DNA of 64,000 nt. Source: Echinicola rosea (GTDB lineage: Bacteria; Bacteroidota; Bacteroidia; Cytophagales; Cyclobacteriaceae). The stretch spans positions 997,501 through 1,061,500 of the forward strand of contig NZ_CP040106.1 of NCBI RefSeq assembly GCF_005281475.1, read 5' to 3'. The translations under genes were made by a program, and so were the position numbers. Of the stretch, positions 43,480 to 53,205 are shown piece by piece (the first letter of the stretch is position 1; each line of letters starts with the position of its first letter). The notes beneath the pieces were generated by a model that worked only from the letters and a program-made list of their open reading frames with translations, was not told the origin of the DNA and did not search any database.

Positions 43480-44976
43480 CTAGCCAGAGATCCCGCTGAC
43501 CGCCTTTTGCCAACCGGCATAAGCCACTTTTATGGAGTCTCTTTGCCCATTCGAAATGGTTTGGTGTTTTTGTTGGAGCTGCTGGAGATGGGACAGGTCT
43601 TGGAAAATTCCCGCCTTCAGCCCCGCCAAATAGGCTGCTCCCAGTGCCGAAACATCCGCAATGCCCACTCGGGAAACGGGCTTTTCCAACAAATCCGCCA
43701 AAAAACCAATGACAAAACCGTTGGCGCTGATGCCACCATCCACATTCAGCACTTCCAGGTTAAGCTGGGAATCTTCTTCCATGGCACCTATGACATCCTT
43801 GATCTGGTAAGGAATCGATTCCAATGCTGCACGGACAATGTGATTTTTGCCGGTATCAAAAGTCATTCCCAACAAGGAAGCCTTTCGCTTCATGTCCCAG
43901 TGCGGAGCACCCAAACCGCTGAATGCAGGAACCAGGTACACCCCTTGATTGGAAGAAACGGCCCTGGCCATAACCTCTGTTTCCCGACTGTCCTGGATCA
44001 ATCCCAGTTCGTTTTTGAGCCATTCGATGGTGGCCCCGCAAGTAACGATTACTCCTTCTAAGGCATAGTTTACCTGATCTTCCGTGCTCCAACAGATCGT
44101 ACTGACCATGCCGTGGCCGGAAGTTTTGCGTTTTTCCCCTACATTCATCAGCACCGAGCAGCCTGTGCCCAAGGTAGCCTTGGCCGTGCCGGGATCGAAA
44201 CATGCCTCCCCAAATGCGGCTGCGTGGGAATCTCCGATCATCGAAAATATGGGCAAAGCACGATCCAGCAGTCCGTCAAAATCGCTCTCTCCAAAAGCAG
44301 TGGAAGAAGGTTTTACTTCTGGAAGCTGCAGCCCCGAAAGCCCCATTTTTTCTAATAATTCCCCGTCCCAGTCCAAGGTATCCAAGTTAAAAAACAAGGT
44401 CCTGCTAGCATTGGTATAATCGGTAAGGTAAGAATTTCCATTGGTGAGACGAAAGAGCAGCCAAGTGTCCACGGTGCCAAAATAGGCCTCGCCCGCGTCC
44501 ATGGCAGACTGGATTGCCGGTTCATTTTCATATAACCATATCAGTTTGGTACCAGAAAAGTACGGGTCGATGATCAGCCCGGTCTTTTCACTGATCAGGG
44601 GTTCCAGATTTGCTTCTTTCAATCGATCGCATACGGCAATAGAACGTTTGCACTGCCAGACTACGGCATTATAAAGGGGCTTTCCTTTTTGGTCCCAAAG
44701 CAAAAAGGTTTCGCGCTGATTGGAAATGCCACAGGTCTTGATTTCGTCCAAGGCGTGATCCTTAAACTGGAAATCTGCCAAACAAATCCCCACTGCTTCC
44801 AAAACGTTTTGATAGATGTCCTCCGGATCCTGTTCCACCATTCCCCCATCCAAATAGTGGGTCTTTAAGGGCACAGTAGCCTTGGCGACCACCTTTCCCT
44901 GCTGATCAAATACCAAGGCCTTGGTGCCGCTGGTCCCCTGGTCAATGGAAAGGATAAATTGTTTATTGCTTTTCAT
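43480..44976 (-). CDS. FGGY-family carbohydrate kinase, glycerol-kinase-like
   Basis: A 498-residue ASKHA kinase. It starts with the phosphate-1 loop FILSIDQGTSGTKALVFD; WQCKRSIAVCDRL and FSGTKLIWLYEN are shared with glycerol kinase; the second loop is ATLGTGCSVLMNVG; NVDGGISANGFVIGFLADLL is the FGGY adenosine region near residue 415. Glycerol kinase is the nearest well-known relative, but the gene is the last of an operon with a ribose-type transporter and a split transketolase. It therefore more likely phosphorylates a ketose such as a pentulose or branched tetrulose. Confidence 0.85.
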   Translation of the reverse strand: MKSNKQFILSIDQGTSGTKALVFDQQGKVVAKATVPLKTHYLDGGMVEQDPEDIYQNVLEAVGICLADFQFKDHALDEIKTCGISNQRETFLLWDQKGKPLYNAVVWQCKRSIAVCDRLKEANLEPLISEKTGLIIDPYFSGTKLIWLYENEPAIQSAMDAGEAYFGTVDTWLLFRLTNGNSYLTDYTNASRTLFFNLDTLDWDGELLEKMGLSGLQLPEVKPSSTAFGESDFDGLLDRALPIFSMIGDSHAAAFGEACFDPGTAKATLGTGCSVLMNVGEKRKTSGHGMVSTICWSTEDQVNYALEGVIVTCGATIEWLKNELGLIQDSRETEVMARAVSSNQGVYLVPAFSGLGAPHWDMKRKASLLGMTFDTGKNHIVRAALESIPYQIKDVIGAMEEDSQLNLEVLNVDGGISANGFVIGFLADLLEKPVSRVGIADVSALGAAYLAGLKAGIFQDLSHLQQLQQKHQTISNGQRDSIKVAYAGWQKAVSGISG

Positions 44977-45065
44977 GGATTTATGTCAATTATAATTTTC
45001 AATAGTTATGGTTGCGTTCAACAGTCCCTACGAACCTTACCACTTCGACACGGCATTAGCTCCCA

Positions 45066-46043
45066 CTAATCCTCTTTACTGTTCATCTTATCTATTACCA
45101 CGGCCAGCAAAATCACCGCCCCTTTGACTACTTGTTGCCAAAAGGGAGACACATTGAGCAGCACTAGGCCATTATTAAGTACACCGATGATAATCCCACC
45201 CAGCACTGCGCCCATAATGGTACCTCTGCCCCCCGAAAGGGAAGTTCCGCCGATGACCACTGCTGCGATGGCGTCCAGCTCATAGCTGATCCCTGCATTA
45301 GGCTGGGCAGAATCCAAGCGTGACGTGACAATCATCCCCCCTACGGCAGCCAAGCCACCGGCGATGGCATAAACGGTCATTTTTACCCTGCTGATATTGA
45401 TTCCAGAAAGTCTTGCCGCGCGCTCATTGCCCCCGATAGCATACACATATCGACCAAACTTGGTCTTTTTGGTCAGCAAGGTCGCCAATGCCACAATCAC
45501 TGCGGTAATCCAAACGGGCATTGGAATGCCCAAAAACCAACCGGTGCCCAAAAAGGCAAAATCCTCTCCAAGACCATTGATGGGAAATCCTCCCGTCCAA
45601 AGCATCGTCAGCCCACGGGCGATGGTCAGCATCGCCAAAGTCGCCACGAAAGGCGGCACCTTGAAGCGCGTGATCGTCCAGCCATTAAACCAGCCCAATC
45701 CAAACCCCAATCCTACACCCAGGATCACTGCGCCTAAGGGAGCAAAGCCAATGTAGAGGTTCAATCCTTCTATGGCAATGCCATTTTTTATCAAGGAGGC
45801 GGTGACTGCCCCACAGAGGGCGAGAATGGACCCCACCGAAAGGTCTATGCCCGCCGTGAGAATCACCAGGGTCATGCCCACTGAGATGCAGATATTGACG
45901 GACACCTGACGCATCACGTTCCAACCATTGGCCAAGGTCAAAAAGCGGTCAGAAAGCAGACTGAGTACCAAGCACAATAGGAGCAATGCGATCAGCGATT
46001 GGAATTTTGCCATCGAAGGCATTGGTTTTTTCAAGGTAATCAT
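45066..46043 (-). CDS. Ribose-type ABC transporter permease
   Basis: A 325-residue RbsC-like inner-membrane permease with about nine helices. Signatures: GMTLVILTAGIDLSVGSILAL near residue 55 (shown in part), VPPFVATLAMLTIARGLTML near 130, YAIGGNERAARLSGI near 210 and AAVVIGGTSLSGGRGTIMGA near 265. It forms the channel with the ATPase gene 174 bases upstream and the binding protein further up. Carbohydrate-uptake family 2 carriers move ribose, xylose, branched pentoses and similar small sugars. Confidence 0.92.
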   Translation of the reverse strand: MITLKKPMPSMAKFQSLIALLLLCLVLSLLSDRFLTLANGWNVMRQVSVNICISVGMTLVILTAGIDLSVGSILALCGAVTASLIKNGIAIEGLNLYIGFAPLGAVILGVGLGFGLGWFNGWTITRFKVPPFVATLAMLTIARGLTMLWTGGFPINGLGEDFAFLGTGWFLGIPMPVWITAVIVALATLLTKKTKFGRYVYAIGGNERAARLSGINISRVKMTVYAIAGGLAAVGGMIVTSRLDSAQPNAGISYELDAIAAVVIGGTSLSGGRGTIMGAVLGGIIIGVLNNGLVLLNVSPFWQQVVKGAVILLAVVIDKMNSKED

Positions 46044-46217
46044 GGAGTATTTTGTATAGGTTGTAATGTTTTAATGCTGTAAACTTGAAAGGATTGAAGG
46101 TGGATACATGACGAAAATTGGTTTTTATAGGATAACATTTTAGATGAAGGTCAGAGAATCTAGGCTCGCTAGTGTCTTTTCCCTTTGATCTTGGCCCTTC
46201 CATCTGATCTTGCTACT

Positions 46218-47738
46218 TTAATCTTTTTTTCTTTCCTCTTTCTTTGGAATGGCCGCTTGCAAAATTTCGTCTTCGGAAGTCTGCTCACAAATCGGAATAT
46301 TAGCGGTCAGCCTGCCTTCGGCCATGACCAACACACGATCCGAGATGGCCAAGATTTCGGGCAATTCCGAAGAAACCACGATCAATCCAATTCCTTCACT
46401 GGCCAATTGCCTGATCAACTTGTAAATCTCGTTTTTGGCGTTAATGTCAATGCCCCGTGTGGGCTCGTCCAGCATGAGTACTTTTGGGCGTGTCGCCAGC
46501 CATTTGGCCAAGACCACTTTCTGCTGGTTGCCCCCGCTGAGCTTCTCCACTACTTGACGGTGAGAGGAGGCCTTGATTTTTAGTTCGCCCATGTATTTCT
46601 GGGCCAGACCTTTTTCCTTCTTTTCATCCAAGAGCCCTCCGCTGAGTATACTGTCCACGACGGTCAGACTGGAATTGGTACAAACATCCATGCACAGCAC
46701 CAGGCCGTCGTGTTTCCGGTCTTCCGGCACCAGTGCCAATCCTGCATCCATCGCTTCTTGGGGCTTATGGAATGTATGGACTTTTCCAGCGAGCGTGATT
46801 TCTGCTCCCTGATGCGGAAGCACCCCAAAAAGCGCTTCCATCAGCTCTGTCCGTCCCGCTCCCATCAGTCCAAATATCCCCAGCACCTCTCCCTTGCCCA
46901 GCGTAAAAGAAATATCCTTCAGCAATAATTTATCGGCTATTTTAGGATGCTTTACGGTTAAGTTCTTTACCGAAAGTATTTTTTCATCAATTTGTCTGTC
47001 CGTGCAGGAGCGTTGGATGACCACTTCCCTGCCCACCATTTTTTGGATCAAAGCGTCCTCGGTCATGCCCTCCATCTTTCCTGCTTCGATCATCTGGCCA
47101 TCCCTGAGCACCACGTAGCGGTCAGCAATGGAAAAAAGCTCATCCAGTTTATGTGAGATATAAGCAATGGCTTTTCCCTCTTGCCTTAAATCCCTGATGA
47201 TCTCAAACAAAATATCCACCTCTTGGTCGGAGATCGCTGAAGTCGGCTCGTCCATGATAATCACTTGGCTTTCCAGTGAAAGTGCTTTCGCAATTTCTAC
47301 CAGCTGCTGTTGCCCCACTTTAAGCTGGCTGACGGGAGTTTCCGGATCCATGTCAAGTTTAAGTTTTTTGAGCAATTGTACCGCTTCCTTGTGCATCTTG
47401 TCCACATCCAGCAGTCCAATGGCCGTTTCTGGCTCCCTGCCCAAGAAGATGTTTTCCCGGATGCTGAGATAAGGAATGAGGTTCAGCTCTTGATGGATAA
47501 TATTGATGCCCATTCTTTGGGCTTCTTTGGTGTTTTGGAATCTGACTGCCTCCCCATGAAGAAAGATCGTGCCTTCATAATCGGGGTAAACCCCGGAAAG
47601 AATCTTCATAAGCGTGGATTTGCCTGCACCATTTTCACCCAAAATGGTGGTTACCTGCCCTGGTTGCAAGTCCAAACTTACATTGTCCAAGGCCTTTACC
47701 CCGACAAACTCCTTGGTGATGTTTTTAACGGTCAGCAT
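46218..47738 (-). CDS. Ribose-type ABC transporter ATPase (two NBDs)
   Basis: A 506-residue RbsA-like protein with two nucleotide-binding domains. The start is moved to 47738 (MLTVKNITKEFVGVKALDNV), the exact family start, which overlaps the DUF2291 gene by 14 bases. NBD1 has ILGENGAGKSTLMKIL and VIIMDEPTSAI. NBD2 has a degenerate Walker A (GLMGAGRTEL), as usual for this family, with LSGGNQQKVVLAKWL and VLMLDEPTRGIDI. It powers sugar import through the permease encoded next. Confidence 0.93.
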   Translation of the reverse strand: MLTVKNITKEFVGVKALDNVSLDLQPGQVTTILGENGAGKSTLMKILSGVYPDYEGTIFLHGEAVRFQNTKEAQRMGINIIHQELNLIPYLSIRENIFLGREPETAIGLLDVDKMHKEAVQLLKKLKLDMDPETPVSQLKVGQQQLVEIAKALSLESQVIIMDEPTSAISDQEVDILFEIIRDLRQEGKAIAYISHKLDELFSIADRYVVLRDGQMIEAGKMEGMTEDALIQKMVGREVVIQRSCTDRQIDEKILSVKNLTVKHPKIADKLLLKDISFTLGKGEVLGIFGLMGAGRTELMEALFGVLPHQGAEITLAGKVHTFHKPQEAMDAGLALVPEDRKHDGLVLCMDVCTNSSLTVVDSILSGGLLDEKKEKGLAQKYMGELKIKASSHRQVVEKLSGGNQQKVVLAKWLATRPKVLMLDEPTRGIDINAKNEIYKLIRQLASEGIGLIVVSSELPEILAISDRVLVMAEGRLTANIPICEQTSEDEILQAAIPKKEERKKD

Positions 47739-48390
47739 AAGCGGTCTGGTCTTTTCCTTCCATAAAAGAGACATGTACAGGGATCAAGGCTATTTCGCTC
47801 AAATCCACCTGCTCACGATTCATTTCCACCGCCCCTACAAAAGTGACTCTTTTGCCTACCTCAGCGTTTGCCTTTAAGGGTGGTAAGACCTTTTTCCTAA
47901 CCAGCTGGTTAATGGCCGCTGAAACATTGTTAAAGTCCATGGTTTGCTCAAATTTGGTCAAATCCACTTTGCCACTGGCATCGCGGACAGCATTGCCAAA
48001 AATGTACTCGGTTTCGATTTTCACTACTTGGCTGCTGGAGTCTGTCTCCACCAGCACCGTAAGGTCATCCTCTCCGACTTGGCGGATTTCGCCTGCTCCC
48101 TGGATCATAAAAAAACGGATATTACCGATACCCAATGCTTCGGAATGCTGCTCAAATGCATCTGCAGGACGGTTTCTGAGCAAATGCGTCAGGTAGTTTA
48201 CTTCCACCGCATCTTCCAAATCAGGAATCAGCTCCTCTTCCCAAAAGTCTTCCGCATAAGCCACTGCGTCAAAAGCGTCCTCCGACGCATTGGCGCGTAC
48301 CTGATCCAGCTTTTTGATGCTTATCGAGCTGCCCAAGGCTAATAGTAAAAGGCCGCCGATGATGCCGTTTTTAATCCATTTTCGTTTCAT
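47725..48390 (-). CDS. DUF2291 family periplasmic protein
   Basis: A 221-residue protein with an N-terminal hydrophobic anchor (GIIGGLLLLALGSSISIKKL in part), followed by the DUF2291 region: DAVAYAEDFWEEELIPDLEDA at the start, GEIRQVGEDDLTVLVETDSS in the middle, and NNVSAAINQLVRKKVLPPL. DUF2291 genes sit inside ribose-type ABC transporter operons in many bacteria; the role is unknown. Here it lies between the binding protein and the ATPase, overlapping the latter. An accessory role on the periplasmic face of the transporter is inferred. Confidence 0.88.
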   Translation of the reverse strand: MKRKWIKNGIIGGLLLLALGSSISIKKLDQVRANASEDAFDAVAYAEDFWEEELIPDLEDAVEVNYLTHLLRNRPADAFEQHSEALGIGNIRFFMIQGAGEIRQVGEDDLTVLVETDSSSQVVKIETEYIFGNAVRDASGKVDLTKFEQTMDFNNVSAAINQLVRKKVLPPLKANAEVGKRVTFVGAVEMNREQVDLSEIALIPVHVSFMEGKDQTAYADR

Positions 48391-48460
48391 TGTTTTTTAG
48401 TCTTGAGTCGTTGGTCGTTGGTATTGAGGCTAAAAAGACCATTCAAACCTTTCAAACACA

Positions 48461-49411
48461 TTATTCTTTTTTCCCGTAGGCAGCGTAATGCTCCACGTTT
48501 CCGGGATGCACCAGTTCCACGTCCACGGGCAGTTTTTTGACAAAGTCCTTTTCTCCTTGGATATAATTATCTGCAAGCTGCGCGGCGGTTTTGGCCATCA
48601 CTTTTGGGAATTGCATCGCGGTAGCGGCAATTCTGCCATCTTTTACCGCATCCACCACATCGGCGGCGCCATCAAAACCAAAGACTTCCACGTCATTTTC
48701 CATTCCTGCTGCTTTGAGGGCTTGGTAAGCTCCCATGGCCATGGCGTCGTTTCCACAGAATACCGCGTCGATGTCCCGGTGAACCTGAAGGATGGACTCC
48801 ATCACTTCCATGGCCTTATTCCGGTCAAAATCTGCACTTTGCTGTGCCACCATTTTTAACTCCGGATAGTGATCCACTACGCTGTGGAAGCCCTTTGAGC
48901 GGTTCCAGGTATTATTGTCACCGACCAACCCGAGGATTTCGACATAATTGCCCGATTTGTCCAGTTGATCGACAAAGTATTTTCCAAGCGATACACAGCC
49001 TGCATAGTTGTCCGAAAGGATTTGGGAAGTGGGCAAGCTGGAATTTACCTCACGATCCATGCAGAAAACGGCAATTCCTGCCTCGGCTGCCTTGGCCACA
49101 TTGCTGACCGAACCTTCGGCATCTGTAGGGTTAAAAAGTATGGCTTGAAAGCCTGCGGTGATGGCATTCTCAAAATGGTTGTTCTCCAAGGCTGTGTTGT
49201 TTTGCGAATCAAAAATGCTCACTTCATAGCCCAGTGCTTCAGCTTCCTGTGCTGCTGTTTCCGCTAAGACCACAAACCATGGATTGTTCAAGGTAGAAAC
49301 GATGACTGCGATCTTTCCCTTGGCGTCCGTAGCTGACTTGTTTTCGCAGGCACCTACCAGCAATAACAGCGGAAGGCACCACATCAGGATATTTTGGGTT
49401 ATTTTTTTCAT
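48461..49411 (-). CDS. Ribose-type ABC transporter substrate-binding lipoprotein
   Basis: A 316-residue RbsB-like type-I periplasmic binding protein with a lipoprotein signal ([10 protein letters not shown]). [19 protein letters not shown] starts the first lobe. [15 protein letters not shown] and [11 protein letters not shown] carry the hinge and ligand region. [21 protein letters not shown] is the conserved GNDxMA(L)G segment in the second lobe, followed by [19 protein letters not shown]. These are pentose-family traits: Asn, Asp and Arg contacts for a small cyclic sugar. The lipid anchor is expected where no outer-membrane escape must be risked. Confidence 0.93.
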   Translation of the reverse strand: MKKITQNILMWCLPLLLLVGACENKSATDAKGKIAVIVSTLNNPWFVVLAETAAQEAEALGYEVSIFDSQNNTALENNHFENAITAGFQAILFNPTDAEGSVSNVAKAAEAGIAVFCMDREVNSSLPTSQILSDNYAGCVSLGKYFVDQLDKSGNYVEILGLVGDNNTWNRSKGFHSVVDHYPELKMVAQQSADFDRNKAMEVMESILQVHRDIDAVFCGNDAMAMGAYQALKAAGMENDVEVFGFDGAADVVDAVKDGRIAATAMQFPKVMAKTAAQLADNYIQGEKDFVKKLPVDVELVHPGNVEHYAAYGKKE

Positions 49412-49471
49412 TTGTTCTGTTATGGAAGACCACGCAAATTTTCAGAACCTACATGGTCCTTTGGTCAATAT

Positions 49472-50431
49472 TTACCGCAGCAATTTCAGCACCTCATCGG
49501 CGATCCCTTTTTCTGAAATGCCATAGTGATTTAGAATGTCCAATTGAGAACCTGTCACGGTATATTCGTCGGGTATCCCCATTAGTTTAAAATTCTTCTG
49601 ATAGCCCGATTGCAAGAGAAAAGAAGCACAAGCTTCACCGAGTCCCCCATAAATACTGTGTTCCTCCACCGTCATGATCGCAGCATACCTACTGGCGATG
49701 CTTTCTAAAAGGGCAGTATCCAGCGGTTTGATAGTGTGCATGCTGATCACTCCTACCTGGATGCCTTTTTCCTCCTCCAGCAGCATTGCCGCTTGCATCG
49801 CCGGCCAAACCGTTTCGCCTGTAGCGACTATGGCTACCTCCTTGCCTCCTCGGATTTCACGTCCCTTGCCAAGGGCAAAATCCTTGTTATCGCTCAGGAA
49901 GGGCATAGGCTTCTTGCCAAAACGGAGGTACACAGGTTCTTCCAATGCAGCGGCCTGTCGAATGGCCATCTCTGTTTCAAAATTATCACCAGGTGCCACC
50001 ACCATGATATTATTGACCGCACGGAGCACGGCAAAGTCATGAAGGCTATGGTGTGTAGAACCCAGTGCACCGTAGCTCACCCCTGCACTGATGCCTATCA
50101 CATTGACAGGGTTGTCAGAGTAGGCAATGTCATTTTTGATCTGCTCCAGTGAACGGGCCGTCAGAAAACACGCCGGTGAAACAGCAAATACTTTCTTGCC
50201 CGTCGAAGCCAATCCAGCGGCCACGCCCACCAAGTTTTGCTCTGCAATGCCCACTTCCACGATCTGCTTGGGGTATTTGGCTGCGAAAGGCACTAATTTT
50301 CCCGATCCCCTGGAATCACTGGTCACTGCGATAATATTGCTGTCTGCTTCCGCCAGACCCTGCAATGTAGCTGAAAAGACTTCCAAGTTGGCCAAGCCTT
50401 TTTTTAATGTATGGGTTGTTTTTACTGTCAT
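49472..50431 (-). CDS. Transketolase C-terminal subunit
   Basis: A 319-residue subunit holding the pyrimidine-binding and C-terminal domains of a split transketolase. VTSDSRGSGKLVPFAAKYP, IVEVGIAEQNLVGVAAGLAS with the cofactor-activating Glu, and SYGALGSTHHSLHDFAVLRA are family motifs. VGVISMHTIKPLDTALLESIA belongs to the transketolase C domain. The start overlaps the stop of the N-terminal subunit (TGATG), so the pair is made together. Two-piece transketolases of this type occur in pentose and branched-sugar operons, including the apulose-4-phosphate enzyme of D-apiose catabolism. Confidence 0.93.
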   Translation of the reverse strand: MTVKTTHTLKKGLANLEVFSATLQGLAEADSNIIAVTSDSRGSGKLVPFAAKYPKQIVEVGIAEQNLVGVAAGLASTGKKVFAVSPACFLTARSLEQIKNDIAYSDNPVNVIGISAGVSYGALGSTHHSLHDFAVLRAVNNIMVVAPGDNFETEMAIRQAAALEEPVYLRFGKKPMPFLSDNKDFALGKGREIRGGKEVAIVATGETVWPAMQAAMLLEEEKGIQVGVISMHTIKPLDTALLESIASRYAAIMTVEEHSIYGGLGEACASFLLQSGYQKNFKLMGIPDEYTVTGSQLDILNHYGISEKGIADEVLKLLR

Positions 50432-51270
50432 CAGATGATTGCTTTTGAAAGTTCTACCAATTGGCTATCCAGTTCTTTTTGGGCATCAGCATATTGCTCA
50501 TCACTGGGTACACCGTGGTGCCATTTGATGTTGTTTTCCATAAAACTAATGCCTTTGCCTTTGACCGTATGGGCGATCACAAAACTGGGTTTTCCCGTTT
50601 CGAAGGGCGCTGATTTCAACGTCTTGCTCAAAGCCTCCACGTCATTGCCGTCCACGTGCTTCACGCTCCAGCCGAAGGCTTCAAATTTCTGATCTATAGG
50701 CTCGGAATTGCAGACGTCTTTCACCGCACCGGTGATCTGCAATTTGTTGTAGTCCAAGATCGCTACCAGGTTATCCAACTTATAGTGCGAAGCGGCCATG
50801 GCCGCTTCCCAATTGGAGCCCTCCAGCAATTCACCGTCTCCCATCAATGTAAATACCCGGTAATCCAAGCTATCCATTTTTCCAGCCAAGGCCGTGCCTA
50901 CGCTGATGGGAAGCCCATGCCCCAACGCTCCCGTATTCTGCTCCACACCGGGGACTTTTCGCGTGGGGTGGCCGATGAAGTGGGATTGGTACTGACAAAG
51001 GGTTTCAATATTACTTTCCGGATAAAAACCCTGGTCTGCCAACACCACGAACAGCGCCTCCACCGAATGGCCCTTGCTCTGGATGTAGCGGTCACGGTTG
51101 GGGTCTTTGAAATTTGCTGGGGAGACATTCATTACTTCGTTGTAAAGTACATTGAGGATATCCGTGCAGGAAAGGCTGCCTCCAGTATGCCCTGCTTTGG
51201 CTTTTTTGATATACTGAAGTACCTTCTTGCGGTACTCAAGCGATTTTATTTGGAGTTCTTTGGTTGTCAT
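50431..51270 (-). CDS. Transketolase N-terminal (thiamine-diphosphate) subunit
   Basis: A 279-residue thiamine diphosphate-binding half. KAKAGHTGGSLSCTDILNVL and RYIQSKGHSVEALFVVLAD carry substrate-contact histidines. TGALGHGLPISVGTALAGK follows. The cofactor motif is GDGELLEGSNWEAAMAASHY (G-D-G then N), followed by LVAILDYNKLQITG. HTVKGKGISFMENNIKWHHG closes the domain. Together with the next gene it would transfer a two-carbon ketol unit from a ketose phosphate to glyceraldehyde 3-phosphate, feeding the pentose phosphate pathway. 77 bases after the isomerase-like gene. Confidence 0.94.
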   Translation of the reverse strand: MTTKELQIKSLEYRKKVLQYIKKAKAGHTGGSLSCTDILNVLYNEVMNVSPANFKDPNRDRYIQSKGHSVEALFVVLADQGFYPESNIETLCQYQSHFIGHPTRKVPGVEQNTGALGHGLPISVGTALAGKMDSLDYRVFTLMGDGELLEGSNWEAAMAASHYKLDNLVAILDYNKLQITGAVKDVCNSEPIDQKFEAFGWSVKHVDGNDVEALSKTLKSAPFETGKPSFVIAHTVKGKGISFMENNIKWHHGVPSDEQYADAQKELDSQLVELSKAII

Positions 51271-51347
51271 GGTTGTTTCATTTTTGGTTGTTTACCCCCT
51301 AACCTCCTAAAAGAGGGGAATTTGGCCTCAAGACTCATATCTCATAC

Positions 51348-52778
51348 TCAATCGCCGTGTCGGTACACTTCCCAACCCATATAATTACCAAAGGCCTCCT
51401 CGAGGATGCTGGCCGTATGGGAGGCGTTCATGACCACATGGTGTTCAAAGCCATTTTTGCAGATGTACTGCATCAGGCCTTGTAGGTCAGGAATCTTGGA
51501 GACCGCTCTATTGCCAAAGGTGTTCAGTTCATCATCTGTAAGGTGGCCTTCTCCAATGTAGGCTTTGATTTTGCCTTGGGGATCATCGGTGCTGATCCTT
51601 CCGTAGGTCAGGGGAGAAGCAGGTGTTCTGCCAGAAAGTGCTCCATAGGTATTTTCCTCCCCCACGGTCGTTCCTAAGATCGGAGCAGTGCTGATTTCGA
51701 TATCCGGCAAGAAGGACTTGGCCCAGTTTCCACAATGGAAGAGCACACACTTCTCAGGGTCATCGGCGTAGTTATTGTTCCAGTCCACCAATGCACTTGG
51801 AGAGCCCGATGCCAGCTGCATGGCATACATGGTCAGGGTACCGGTCACGTCCACCTCACAGGCGCTGGGCATCATGTTTTCACTCATCATGCTCATGCTG
51901 GTGCAGACATTACAGCCGTAATTTTGCTGCACCGATGTCCAGCACTGAATGGCGGTGGCATCGAGGACATTTTCTTCCATAAATTCATTGAGTACCACGT
52001 CCATTTTGGCGATTTGGTGCAAGGCATGCTGCGGGGTCTTGCCCACTGAAGCATAGGCATGGATTTTTTCCAGTCGCTCTTTTACCCTTGCTTCTTCCGC
52101 ATCCAGCTTGTCCGCCCTGCCCAAGATCTCAGACAGATCGATGGTGGTCACGGAAATACCGCTACGTTGGAGCAATTTTTCACTGTATCGTACTGTGTTA
52201 AACCCTCCCGGCCGGGCACCAATGGCACCAATTCGGGCATTGCGCAAGCCTTTTACAATGCGGCAAACAGCCGTAAATTGTTGTAAGTCCTCCGTAAATT
52301 TGGGATTTGAGGGATGCACCACATGGTCGGTGGTAATCGTATAGGGTATCCCGAACTGGTACAGGTTGTTGCATACGGAAATCTTGCCACACCAAGCATC
52401 CCTCCTTCGGGCCACGTCCAGTTTATTCAGGTCATCGGGATACCCTTGGACCAATACGGGGACATTCAGATCGGCCAGTTTAAGCGTTTCCGCTACGCCG
52501 CGTTCGTCACCAAAATTTGGCAGGACCACCAGCACCCCCATGATATCATCTCGGTGTTTTTTGAATAACTCAGCACATTTGGTAGCTTCCTGAAAGGTCT
52601 CTACTCCTCCCAATTTGGTTTCTTGATCATCTAGGATGATGGGGACGATATGAAGCTTTTCCAACAATTCCAAGACATCCTTCCGTGCTTCGGACACCAG
52701 CTTGTCAGGAAAAAAATCACGGTTCCCTATAATTACTCCCAGGGTCGTGGGCTTCAAGGCTTTACCTGTAAATAACAT
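51348..52778 (-). CDS. L-fucose/L-arabinose isomerase-fold protein
   Basis: A 476-residue protein of the fucose/arabinose isomerase superfamily. LGVIIGNRDFFPDKLVSEAR starts it. VLVVLPNFGDERGVAETLK and VPVLVQGYPDDL belong to the N-terminal Rossmann-like domain. ATAIQCWTSVQQNYGCNVCT and MPSACEVDVTGTLTMYAMQL carry the metal-site Glu candidates. VLFHCGNWAKSF and FEHHVVMNASH supply late histidines. It would convert an imported aldose to a ketose. It is the first gene of the transketolase-ABC-kinase run. The substrate is unknown; D-apiose, a pentose or a tetrose are possible. Confidence 0.82.
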   Translation of the reverse strand: MLFTGKALKPTTLGVIIGNRDFFPDKLVSEARKDVLELLEKLHIVPIILDDQETKLGGVETFQEATKCAELFKKHRDDIMGVLVVLPNFGDERGVAETLKLADLNVPVLVQGYPDDLNKLDVARRRDAWCGKISVCNNLYQFGIPYTITTDHVVHPSNPKFTEDLQQFTAVCRIVKGLRNARIGAIGARPGGFNTVRYSEKLLQRSGISVTTIDLSEILGRADKLDAEEARVKERLEKIHAYASVGKTPQHALHQIAKMDVVLNEFMEENVLDATAIQCWTSVQQNYGCNVCTSMSMMSENMMPSACEVDVTGTLTMYAMQLASGSPSALVDWNNNYADDPEKCVLFHCGNWAKSFLPDIEISTAPILGTTVGEENTYGALSGRTPASPLTYGRISTDDPQGKIKAYIGEGHLTDDELNTFGNRAVSKIPDLQGLMQYICKNGFEHHVVMNASHTASILEEAFGNYMGWEVYRHGD

Positions 52779-53125
52779 GTTACTTTTTTCGGTTTTGGGC
52801 AGCAGACACAGGAAACATGTTCACAATGCCTGTCACTTGATTTGACTTGTATAATTGACTTTCTATCTAGCAAAAGGAACAGCTAATAGCTGTATGGCCC
52901 TGATGAAGACTTACCGGAATCGGCATTTCACATGGGGCCTCTAGGGGTTTATCAGGGAATAGTTTGGGATCACGGCATCCATCAATTGACTGCCTGATTT
53001 CTCCCCAACTAATGACTGCTGATAGCGTGCTTTTGGCTGCTTTTCAGCTTATTGTCACCATCCAATATCCTATATGAACCAATCATTCCCATCCTGCACA
53101 TTCCTGCCATCGGAAAAACTTTGTT
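52779..53125. other. Gene-free promoter region of the sugar operon
   Basis: About 350 bases between the susD terminator and the isomerase-like gene should carry the operon promoter on the minus strand. The spaced inverted pair ACAGG (52808-52812) and CCTGT (52829-52833) surrounds AAACATGTTC and could be a regulator site. This is weak, short-motif evidence. Confidence 0.35.
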
Positions 53126-53175
53126 AAAAAAAATCTCTCCCTTTTCCATTTCAGAAGTGGAAAAGCGGAGAGATT
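53126..53175 (-). terminator. Strong terminator downstream of susD
   Basis: On the minus strand, arms AATCTCTCC..CTTTTCCA and TGGAAAAG..GGAGAGATT (17 paired bases with one mismatch, nine-base loop) are followed by a run of eight T. It separates the FecR-SusC-SusD transcript from the sugar operon. Confidence 0.92.
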
Positions 53176-53205
53176 GGTCAGTATCAAAAAATCCCAATGA
53201 AACTC

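Noticed and set aside
47310..47765. 151-codon plus-strand frame opposite the ABC ATPase gene
   Set aside because: Antisense shadow; the minus-strand protein has all ATPase motifs.
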